Source of the DNA: Annona cherimola
Taxonomy: Eukaryota; Streptophyta; Magnoliopsida; Magnoliales; Annonaceae
Length of the DNA: 64,000 bases
Reading direction: 5' to 3'
NCBI GenBank assembly: GCA_030490835.1
Contig: CM059971.1
Coordinates: 72,682,224-72,746,223, forward strand
Shown: piece after piece, positions 24,364-33,916 of the stretch
Layout: the number at the start of each line of letters is the position of its first letter
How positions within the stretch are numbered: the stretch's first letter is position 1
Program-made: the position numbers and the translations under genes
The notes under the pieces: generated by a model
What the model was told of the DNA's origin: nothing
The model's input: the letters and a program-made list of their open reading frames with translations, nothing else
Databases searched by the model: none

Positions 24364-25990
24364 TTTTGGATAAAATTTGCCGTAACATTTCAACCTTAAT
24401 TCTTTATATGCCCCTACCTTCACAGACGGCCGTGATTTACATGTCAAAATGACTATTTTGCCCCTACGGGATTGCAAGTGCACAACTATAAGTGTATCAC
24501 CAGAGCACCATTTGTTTGGCGCTCCATCTTCTAGAGAAGATGCTGCCATGGCTGCTGTCTAGGACTTCTCCAAATCGTGCGATTCCCTTTCTCCCTTTTA
24601 CAAAATCGGCGTCTACAGTAATCGAGGATTTCAAACATCATGCAGATTTGTTGTCGTCTTCATCAACTCGAAAAAACCCATCAGCCATGAAAATCAGCCC
24701 ATTGCAGCCGTAAATAATTAAATCTGGCTAACCATCGGCAACATAAAAGACTTAGCCGGGTTGCAATTGCCTGCACGCCTAGTCATTGTCCCTTGCTGCA
24801 TTGTGATAGCTGGTTTGGATCTGACAGCTTGAATGAATGGGCATCATCATTAAATTAAAGATAATTAAATTTATCATGGCAGCGCTGGATTTTCTGCCCA
24901 TAGATTATTGATCGGTGGGATGAACATTGGTTAGCTTTTATGGAATCGATTTGCTGGAAAGATGATTGGGTTCGACAGATGACGGCCGGTGCGATTGTGA
25001 GATGTCCGATTTTACGGAACCTTGCTCTAATGGTGGCTGATGATTTGGGGTTCCGATTGCTAAATTCACACCCAACACGACCATTGCTTGCATCTTCCTC
25101 AACACCAATCCTAATTCGCGCTCAGATCAGCTTCCATCTACACTCAGATTAGCACCGGCTATCTTCATCAGAGTTGGATCATGAAACGGAGAAACGGAAG
25201 AGAATGGAAGAAGAAATGAATGAGACAAGAGAGGATGAGCAGAAACAGACAAATTGGTGCATGGGATTCATCCCAGAAACATGATGCGCGGAGGGGAGGA
25301 AGCGAAGCATGGTGACAATGGTATGGTTCGAGCTTGGTGTCAGCACGGAGGTCGTCGGTGGAGACAGGCGGAAGTGAGATGGCATTGACGCTGGTGGGGG
25401 GAGTAGCAGTGGTGGTGTCCCAGGCTTTGCTGGAGGGTCGTTGCCTCGTTGCAGAAGGAGGAAGCAGGAACGCCAACGGAGAAGAAGAAGCAGAGATGAA
25501 TTAGGGCTTGGGGGGCTGTAATGGTATGCACCCGGGTGCACCCGGGTGTATTCCACCTTTTTTTAATTTTTTTTTTGAAATTTTTTAATGAAGCTGTTAA
25601 TCTAGGTGTATTTAATATATGTATCCATTTTTAACATTTTTTAGACTTTTAGATATTTTTTTTAAATTTTTAAAAATCAGTGCTACTAAAATGCCATTAA
25701 TTTTTAAAAATCTAAAAAAAATATTTAAAAAATCCAAAATTGGTAAAAATTAATACATATGTTAAATACACTTAGATTAACCATCATATAAAAAAAATTT
25801 CAAAAAAACATTTTAAAAATTAGTTATATATGCACCCGGGTGCTCTGAGCCTCAATACACTCGGGGTGCATGCAACTGCAACCCGCGCTTGGAAGGGCAA
25901 TTTTGGCATTTTCTAAAAAACAACTATAGCATTTCTTCCCTTCGTCAAACTTAACTGACGGGAGGTAACAGCATACAAGGAATAACCGGT
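24364..25990. other. GC-richer island between inverted flanks, possible captured gene sequence
   Basis: About 24480-25520 is clearly less AT-rich than its surroundings and contains gene-like stretches on both strands. None has a recognisable domain or convincing splice sites. Flanking sequence on the left (AAAATGACTATTTTGCCCC) and on the right (GGGCAATTTTGGCATTTT) is loosely inverted, which could mark the ends of a transposon that picked up genic DNA. A foldback MITE (25527-25880) lies within its right part. I cannot name any product. Confidence 0.3.
25527..25880. repeat. Full-length GCACCCGGGTGCA foldback MITE
   Basis: It starts with two overlapping GCACCCGGGTG palindromes and ends with GCACCCGGGTGCTC then CTCGGGGTGCATGC. 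The arms contain TTAATCTAGGTGTATTTAA and its inverted partner TTAAATACACTTAGATTAA. The centre CTACTAAAATGCCATTAA carries the family's near-palindromic core. It is non-coding. As a whole it can fold back on itself almost end to end. Confidence 0.85.
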
Positions 25991-26079
25991 GACACGTTGT
26001 GGGTATTAAAGAAATTATTAAAATATTATGAATATCAAAAGAATAATAAATAAATATTATGCGTATTAAAGAAATTTAC

Positions 26080-26260
26080 CCATTAATCAAACCATTGCTC
26101 GATGCCCGTACCATGCAATTGAGAAACCAAAACAAGATAGGCACTGGCATAGTAGCAAGTGGCAGCATTCATGGGAGGCGGGGTTTCAAATCCTACTCCG
26201 CAAGTGTGAGCATTTTAGTCGGAGCTCCGTCACGTATACCCAGGCACACTTAACTTCAGT
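26080..26260 (+). repeat. Possible truncated tRNA-derived SINE
   Basis: It contains GGCATAGTAGCAAGTGGC (A-box-like) and, about 30 bp later, GGGTTTCAAATCCTACTCC (B-box-like), the spacing expected of a tRNA-type internal promoter. There is no poly(A) tail or target duplication, so this is a weak call. Confidence 0.35.
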
Positions 26261-26261
26261 T

Positions 26262-26582
26262 CAACCGGTGAAAATACCTATTTTATTTTTTAAATTTTTT
26301 TTATACAATTGTTAATCTAAATGTCTTTAACATATACTTAATTTTTATCATTTTTAGATTTTCATATTTTTTGGATCTTTAAAAATCAGTAATATTTTAG
26401 TATTTTAAATTACTAAAATGTATTGATTTTTTAAAATCCAAAAAAATCTAAAAAAGATAAAAATTAATACACATGTTAAATATACTTAAATTAATAGTTT
26501 TATAAAAAGTTTCAAAAAACTAAAAAATGGATTAAATGCACTTTGGTGTACTGAAGCTAAGTATACTTTAGTGCATTTAATA
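26262..26582. repeat. GCACCCGGGTGCA-family foldback MITE, diverged
   Basis: The arms match the family (GTTAATCTAAATGTCTTTAA; TTAAATATACTTAAATTAA), as does the central core AGTATTTTAAATTACTAAAATG. Terminal motifs are eroded to TGCACTTTGGTGTACTGAAG. Confidence 0.75.
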
Positions 26583-27003
26583 ATATCCCCTTTTAGTCTC
26601 CCTCCTAATAGGCTAATAATACAGAATATATGTTCTCCCAGTCCCCTGTATATGTGCATAGGTGAAAACTTGTTATGTGGCCTGAATAAGTGAGAGATTG
26701 TTTTTGCATCCCATATTGCACAACCAATCAAAACGAAAGAAACTTATGACATTGTAAACTGAAAATATTCATTTTTTTATGGATATTCATATTTTACAAT
26801 CACCTCAACAGGTGTTACAATCAAATACTAGATATTCTTACAATTTTCAGATAATAATTTACAACTCTCTAACTAATATTTTAAAGTTTTCTAACATTTA
26901 ATTTATATTTGTTACTTAGTTAATTTATAAATTAAGAGTTCAAGAGTTCCAAGAATAAACTAAAATTTTGAAAAACTAAATGTGAAAAATAGTCTTTCCA
27001 TAC

Positions 27004-27580
27004 ATGTCAAAATTATTAAAGATAAATATAAAGACGCATTTGACGCAACAAAATTTAAAACAATTATATTTTAGCATATTCTTCATTTTCATTCACAATG
27101 TCTTCTTCATTATATTCAGTACTCTAAATAAATTAAAACCGCCACATATTCTGTATTATCATTGTTTTGTAATGGAGCTTTTCTACACAAACTGTACTAT
27201 TTAAATATCACGACCATAAGAAAGTACAGTTCTTGCAACCCTTGTTAGAAAGAAAAACATTTTATTAGCAAGGAATATGTAATGCATAATTTTCTTATTT
27301 ATGATAATACTTTTCTAATAAGGAAAATGTTTTTGCTTGTGATGATGCTTTCATTCATAAAAAAAAGAATTCTCTTTCTTATAGTTCTGTTTTGACAATC
27401 AAATCAAAATTTTCTTGCTTAAATATAAAAATAATAAATTATTAGCAACCAAATTTCTTGTTAATAGTTACTATATTGAATATGTGACAAATTATTGGCA
27501 ATCAAAATTTTCTTTAAAAATCAACTTTTAACCTTTTGCAAGAAAATTTTCTTTGCTAAAACTCAAAATTTTATAATGAA
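27004..27580. other. AT-rich intergenic DNA
   Basis: No gene was seen. Weak inverted blocks (AGCAAGGAATATGTAATG, TTTTCTTGCTTAAAT) suggest another decayed hairpin element. Confidence 0.35.
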
Positions 27581-27922
27581 TCTAGTGCACCTGGATGTAT
27601 TGGGCTTTTTAGCTTGCCCTGATGTAATCCTTTTTTATTTTATTTTTATAAAACTGTTGGTTTAGGTGTATTTTTGTACTAAGTTTTTACCATTTTTAAA
27701 GATGTATTTATTCTTTGAATGTTTTAAATCATGAATATTTTAGTCATTTTAACCCTTTAAAATAACTAAAATACTATTATGTTTAAAAATTCAAAAAATA
27801 CACATATCAAAAAATGCTAAACTTGATTTATACATTAAATATACCTATACTAACGGTTTTATAAAAAAATAAAAAATGAATTATACAAGCCCAATGCACC
27901 TAGGTGCGATGTATCGAAGTCT
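27581..27922. repeat. GCACCCGGGTGCA-family foldback MITE, diverged
   Basis: The ends are GTGCACCTGGATGTATTGGG and CAATGCACCTAGGTGCG. The arms contain TTGGTTTAGGTGTATTTTTG and ATTAAATATACCTATACTAA. The centre is ATTTTAGTCATTTTAACCC then TAAAATACTATT. It is non-coding. Confidence 0.75.
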
Positions 27923-28965
27923 TTTGTTTTACACCTGGTCATTATACTTACATCTGCTATGAAATGACCAGTATGCTCAAGCCTTAATTACAATTCCATG
28001 GTTAAAAAACTTACACGCAAATTTAGGATGACAATTGGGGGGAGTTGACCGGTGACTCACCTACGACCCAACCTATTTTTGACTAAATAAAATTAATATT
28101 TTTTGACCTAGAAAGATTTATCAAAATTTGAAACCTAAATTCAAAAATAGAGTCAGGATAAATGCATCATATACTAATTTGAAAATCCCAAACTCACCTC
28201 GCGTATATTCATTTGTTAAAAACTATAAGTAAATTTTAAAATCTTATTCTCATTTTCTTTGAAAATCTTCATATTATTTAGAATTAAATATATCAACAAT
28301 ATAAAAATTAATAAGATGCATTTGTATATATACATTTTCCAATATTTGGGAACCGCTCATAGAAAATATTATTATTTTTAAGAAATTTTTTTAAAAGATT
28401 ACAAAATCCATTCTAAATGGGTAAACTTATTTTGATAAGTTACACTATATTTAGTCATTCTTTATTTTAGTAATAATGTTTACTTTTATTAATTAATAAA
28501 ATATTAAAGAGTAAATTATTTAAAATTATAATAAATGGATTGTTATATTTTATATGTGTATAAATTCTTAAAAAAAATTTACTTGAGCCGCATTTTTTAC
28601 CCTACTCACTGTCATAAAATTAATTAAGAGCAATACGAAATTTGTCTTGAGACCTATTGAAAAAAGATGAGGGTCAAATCAACCTTTTTTTCATCCGGTC
28701 TAAAAGAAAGTTTAGATAAAATTTTTAAAAAATAGAGTCAAGATTGAACAAGTCTTAACCCAATATAACCTATCATAATTTTCATCCCTAAGTCAAATGA
28801 TATGTACTTATATTGTATATAACTGCAGGAGTATTAAAAATCCATTTGCATGTGGATGTTTAACTTAAAATTATAATTAGAACTTGAAGATATTTATCAT
28901 TTTATAGAGGAAGGTGAGTATGAATAGTATTTTAGATAGTATCCGTAAATATATTTGAAATTAGG
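27923..28965. other. AT-rich DNA with decayed hAT-like sequence
   Basis: Near 28030-28200 GATGACAATTGGGGGG, GACCCAACC and similar motifs, and near 28770 TTAACCCAATATAACC then TTTTCATCCCTAAG, resemble eroded ends of a GGTTGGGT-type element. No coding sequence was recognised. Confidence 0.35.
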
Positions 28966-29714
28966 GCTAATTTCAAATATGACTACAACTTATACTCATT
29001 TTCACCGATATAACCATATGTTTATGAAAATGACATAGATGACCATATGTTTTATCCTTAGGGTGTGTTTAGTTGGAGGTAAAACTTTTGATGAAAAGTT
29101 TTGGGGGTAGAAGTTGTCAAATTGATAGAAAACGATGTGATATAATAGAGGTAATGATGAAGAGTAAAGAGAATAAAGTTAAAATAGATAGGTTAGTTGT
29201 ATGGATAGTTGTGTAGAAATGATTGAAAAGTATGATAGTTTGTATAGAAAAATGTGAAAAAATAATTAAAAAATAGAGTAGTTATGGAGAGTGAAAAATT
29301 TTAGGTTGAAAAGTTTTAGTTGACATATTTTGGCCCTAAACAAACACACCCTTAGTTTCAAATATGAGATATTGTTAAAACTCACATTAAAAATGTCGTG
29401 AAGTTACAATATTACCATTAATAAAAGTTAAAAGAAACGACTCTAACTGTATATTTATAAAAAAAAAAATTTAACAAAATTATATAAAATACAAAGTAAA
29501 AGTAGGCCCAAACACTCATATGCACACACTATCCCTTTAAAAAAATGATGAGGGGAATATTGTCATTTTAAAAGATTTTACCATGTTATTTGTTACAACC
29601 TAACTATTATTACCATATTTGGAATTTAGGAATAAAATACGTGGTCATCATCATTAATGTATAGTAAAATATGTAAATATGGATATAACGTGTGGTCATA
29701 TTTGAAATCCATGT
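28966..29714. repeat. Inverted-repeat element interrupted by a MITE
   Basis: The left arm TTTCAAATATGACTACAAC, followed by CGATATAACCATATG, pairs with the right arm GATATAACGTGTGGTC and CATATTTGAAATCC. The Tourist-like element at 29061-29351 sits in the left half, so this repeat is the older of the two. Confidence 0.6.
29061..29351. mobile_element. Tourist-like MITE nested in another repeat, TTA duplication
   Basis: The terminal repeats are GGGTGTGTTTAGTT and AACAAACACACCC. TTA directly abuts both ends (29058-29060 and 29352-29354), as expected for PIF/Harbinger-type insertion. The interior of 291 bp is non-coding and matches the copies at 15561-15850 and, inverted, 30242-30510. Confidence 0.88.
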
Positions 29715-30241
29715 TTAGAATTATTAAAATATCGTGGATTTTTCTAAATTATGAGCAAAACGTATGAGTATGTTTAGGACAACCACTCACCAATCCATAT
29801 GGATTATTTGAAATTAGTAGCAAAACTTAGGATGGACACATTTTAGATTTGCCAAATATTTGTATGATAACCGCTTACCAGTCAACATGGCATAATTAAT
29901 TGGTTACCTGCTTTTTTTCATGGCCACGCTCCATCATACGTGTGCAATCCTGTAACCGACATCACCGATGGGTTTTTCTTACTATCACCGGCAGGTTTGG
30001 TGACATATGAAAGTAGAAAAAAAAAAAAATCGTGATTAAGGGCGAATTTCATACATATCTTCCGATTTTTTCTCTAATTCTACCTATATTCATGAATTTT
30101 TCATATATAACCACATATTTTATCTAAATTTCATTTATACTCATATATTTATTAAAGAGGCTATTAGCCTTACTGTAAAATGACAAGTAAGTCCACACCA
30201 TAATATAAATCAAGATTAATTTGCTCAAAGTTAACATTTTA

Positions 30242-30510
30242 GGATATATTTATTTAACATCAAAACTTTTTATTCTCGACAACTGTCTTATTTTTTAATA
30301 TTTTTTCACATCTTCTTCACATCTTCTTCATATCTTCCTATATAATTACTATACTTTTCAATCATTTCCATATAACTAACCCATATATTTTAACGTTATT
30401 CTATTTACTCTTCATCATTACATCCATCATATTGCATTATTTTTTTATTTTAAAAAATTTTACATAAAAAATTTTTTGTTCAAAAGTTTTATCGTTTCCT
30501 AAATACCCTC
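30242..30510. mobile_element. Tourist-like MITE, inverted relative copy
   Basis: TTA flanks both sides (30239-30241 and 30511-30513). The ends are GGATATATTTATTTAACA and CCTAAATACCCTC. The interior is the reverse complement of the 29061 element (TTTCAATCATTTCCATATAAC, TCTATTTACTCTTCATCATTA). Confidence 0.75.
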
Positions 30511-31484
30511 TTACAATAATAGATTATCTTATAGTAGTAGAAGTGATAAAAATTCATTTGGATTAATTTTTACTTGTAAAATTATAATTAGGGATGAGCT
30601 TATTTGTAATTTGGCAAAAAGCTAATATTCATTTTTATGAATCTCTAATACAGTGGAATTGTAGGCACAATATGTGAATATATTTAAAATTTTTATAAAC
30701 ACATATTTAAAATTTTTAAAAGTTTATAAGTATAAATAGAATTAAGGATAAAATTCGTACGTGCACTTAGAATGTTTTCTCATTTTAATATATGATTCAA
30801 CGTTTTAATTTTAAACCACCTAATTATTTTACTTTTTATTACTATATCTATTTTTAATGTCTTTTTACATCTTCGCATTCAACTATTTTATTTTTTATTG
30901 CATCATTCTTTTACCTTTCTAAGAATTGTTTCAGTTATCTTTCTAAAACGCCCTATTAATGTTTTTCCGTGGAATTATCTAAATACAAGATTCTACACCG
31001 CGTGCGGAAGAATATTAATTACGAGTTAATTCATTATGTATTTTGTCAAAAATAGAATCTAACTTATGATTATTAGCTTTTTTTTCTAGAGATAAGCTCG
31101 ATTTCTATATTACTCCACTTACTTTTAAAAATCTGTATTTAGATAATGGCTCAATTTGGTGACTTTTCCTGTTCTATATCAAAGAATCATCTGCTAAGCT
31201 TAGATAAGATGAGGATGAAATGAGAATTAGAAATGTACGTTTATTGGGAATGGAGAAAAAGTGTATTGAGATTAAAAAAAGTTGTATTAAAAATGCAAAA
31301 ATAAGCTATTATTTTTTTAAATAGGAAAAATAATTTTTTAAAAAATAAAAATTATATTCTAAGATTGTCCCATCCTACCGATCGACAATTTCAAAATTAT
31401 TCAAACGATTCAATTTTGGAGCATGACATAACTAATAAAAGTACCACAATTGACAAAAGCTCTCCCCCTTTCGTGGTCAAAGAT
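30511..31484. other. AT-rich intergenic DNA with decayed MITEs
   Basis: No gene was seen. About 30790-30960 resembles a further eroded Tourist-like copy, and about 31200-31370 matches the repeats at 14300-14505 and 47210-47390 in reverse orientation. Confidence 0.4.
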
Positions 31485-31768
31485 GGGATCCAGTCCAATG
31501 CATTTGGGTGTACTTTACTTTTTTTTTTAAAATTTTTTCATGAAATTATTGATATAAGTGTATTTAATATGTGTACAAATTTTTACATTTTTGGAGATTT
31601 TTAGATTTTTTAAAATCAATGGCCTGCTGATTTAAAAAAATTTAAAATACTTTGAATGGTAAAAATTTATACACATGTTAAATACACTTAGATTAATAAT
31701 TATGTAAAAAAATTTTAAAAAAATAAAAAAGGGTGAAGTACACCCGGATGCATTAAACCGGGTTTTGT
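31485..31768. repeat. GCACCCGGGTGCA-family foldback MITE
   Basis: The ends are CCAATGCATTTGGGTGTAC and GTACACCCGGATGCATTAAA. The arms are GATATAAGTGTATTTAATATG and GTTAAATACACTTAGATTAA. It has a shortened centre. Confidence 0.75.
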
Positions 31769-31797
31769 CAAGATTCTCTTAATCGGTGGAAATTGAT

Positions 31798-32065
31798 TCG
31801 GTGCACCCGGTTGCAAATATTCATTTTTTATATTTTTTTTGAATTTTTTTTACAAAATCGTTAATTTAGGCGTATTTAACATGTATATTAAAAATTTGGA
31901 GTAAAATGCTAATGATTTTTAAAAATTCAAAATAAATATTTAAAAATCTTTAAAAAAGGTAAAAATTAATGCACATGTTAGATACAACTAAATTAACAGT
32001 TGTGTAAAAAAAAGTTTCTAAAAATGTTATTAAAAATGATTATTTGTACTGGGGTGCATAGAATC
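31798..32065. repeat. GCACCCGGGTGCA-family foldback MITE, tandem neighbour
   Basis: The ends are CGGTGCACCCGGTTGCAAAT and TACTGGGGTGCATAGAATC. The arms are GTTAATTTAGGCGTATTTAA and TTAGATACAACTAAATTAA. It lies about 30 bp after the previous copy in the same general arrangement. Confidence 0.75.
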
Positions 32066-32488
32066 AAAATACCTCAATCCGATTGTAAAAAAAAGATGCT
32101 CTTAATAGACCGACCCGACCAGCCCGTTTGGATTTGGGTACGTCAGGTACTCAGGTATACCAAGAACCTAGCAACTGATTAAAAACAAAGGTGAAAAAAG
32201 GTATGATATTCGGGCTGCTGCTCTTTTGATGGGATTTGTCGTTTTCCGTTGGAATCTCGACGGGGAGAAATGGTGAAATTCCACATACGCGCGTGATTTT
32301 CCATCCTCGTGCGAGCTTGATCCGAGCCAACCAGATTCCAGTTGTATATGGAAAAGACAAAAAGAAAGGCCAAGACAACTTCATAAAAAAATTTTCAACA
32401 AAAAATAAAAAAAAATAGGTGGGTGCATTGAGTGCATAGGATTACGCTCCAAGATCTTTGGCGGCCAAAAATCCTATCAACCATCGCA

Positions 32489-32642
32489 CGTTGCCATGGC
32501 AAAGGACAAACGCCTCCCTCACTTTCCCTCCAGCTGATCCAAACCCTTCAATCCAAATGTTGGTTCGTTGCCATGGCAAAGGACAAACGCCTCCCTCACT
32601 TTCCCTCCAGCTGATCCAAACCCTTCAATCCAAATGTTGGTT
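32489..32642. repeat. Perfect tandem duplication, 2 x 77 bp
   Basis: Copy 1 is 32489-32565 and copy 2 is 32566-32642. Base-by-base comparison shows no difference. The unit starts CGTTGCCATGGCAAAGG and ends CAAATGTTGGTT. It contains the palindrome TTGCCATGGCAA. It lies about 1.3 kb upstream of the ABCB start codon and is less AT-rich than its surroundings. Confidence 0.95.
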
Positions 32643-32716
32643 CCCTACCATTTTTAAACTTGGAAGATCTTGATCATCCCCCTTATTTTTGAGAAAGAAA
32701 TATATATATATATATA

Positions 32717-33084
32717 GGATTATATTCCTGTGCAGCATTTTCGGTGCAGCATCGCTGTAATGGGCCCCACATGATCATGAAATCATGATCTACTCCACCA
32801 ATTGTATTTAGAATAATGTATTCTATTACCATACCAATTTTCATCTCAATCAGATATGTATATTGGCCCCATCTGAAAATGGTACAAATTTAACGTAATA
32901 AAATAGTTTGATGTAAATAACAACTTTAAAGTATCTGATTGGGATGAAAATTGATATGATAATAGAATACATTATTCTAAATACAATGGGTGGAGTAGAT
33001 CATGATTTCATGATCATGTGGGACCCATTTTGAGCCCACTGCACCGCTGTTCCGGTGCAGTGTCGCTGCACCGGAACAGAATCC
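32717..33084. mobile_element. Near-perfect hairpin (foldback) MITE upstream of ABCB
   Basis: Two arms of about 145 bp are nearly exact inverted copies. The left arm contains CCACATGATCATGAAATCATG, then CTACTCCACC and TAGAATAATGTATTCTATTA. The right arm repeats these in reverse complement. The terminal GGTGCAGC/GCTGCACC blocks and GGATT/AATCC ends close the structure. It is flanked by TATATATA on both sides, which could be the target duplication. The loop is about 70-80 bp. It is non-coding, but if transcribed it would form a long double-stranded RNA. Its right end is about 830 bp upstream of the ABCB start. Confidence 0.88.
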
Positions 33085-33916
33085 ATATATATATTGGCCA
33101 TTTCAACTTAGAGCTTAAAAGATACCATCGTGAGAGGGGAAAAAAAGAAAAAATATAAAGATAATAAAAGAGTGAGGTTGTCCATAAGATCAACATAAAT
33201 CATGAATAATTAAATACATCAAAATAATTAAAAAGAAGAAAAAAGCTTTTTACTGATGTGGACCTTCTCCATTTTTTCCGGCCATGATATTGTTGACAAA
33301 TTCAGATACCCAGATTTTCACTCGTATGTTTATTAATATTTATTTAGTTAAGGTAGGTTTGATATCTTAACTAAATATAAATTAATATAATGGGTGGCTT
33401 AGATTTGTATAAAAACTACATGGTTTATGAAAACCAAGTAGCTCATGGAACCGGTCACAGTTCATCATGAAGAACAACTTTGCTCTTTGTTTTACGACAA
33501 AACAAGTACTCTCAATTCCCAAATGACCGCCAAGCATGCTGGGGATTATAGAATAGTTTCCATCTCTATCTACCCAACAACTCGGCCCGCATGTTTTAAA
33601 TTTTCTTAATCGTCACATCACACATTGTCTTGCCCATGTGGACTATTAAATATTAATCCTCTTGAGCTGCAGCCAGAAAGGTATTTGATCAATTTTTTCC
33701 CTCCAACCACTATGTAGTTGAGGTTCCTTCTGCACTGGCTTGGAAATTTGGAGGATTCCTTACCCGCTACTGCATAAGACCATTTTGAGTACTTCCAGTT
33801 TCCCTCAGTGGTCCAGCATATATTCATTTCGTTGCGCCTTCTCTTGGATCATTTTAGCTCCCTGGTCTGCTAAGTGCAGCATTTTTCGTTTTCCTTTGGA
33901 GAGAGAGGGAAGAGGA
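33085..33916 (+). promoter_or_regulatory. Proximal upstream region and 5' UTR of ABCB
   Basis: This is the stretch between the hairpin element and the ABCB ATG. The last 60 bases before the ATG are purine-rich (GGAGAGAGAGGGAAGAGGA), typical of plant 5' leaders. The reading frame of the first exon is open upstream to at least 33740, but no other ATG fits. I could not single out a convincing TATA box. Confidence 0.35.

Noticed and set aside
25168..25556. Minus-strand frames of 102-125 aa in the GC-richer island
   Set aside because: Pro/Ser/His-rich composition, overlapping frames of equal quality and no recognised domain; noted only as part of an unexplained island.
27004..27204. 66-aa hydrophobic frame
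   Set aside because: AT-rich composition giving Phe/Ile/Lys runs; no other sign of coding.
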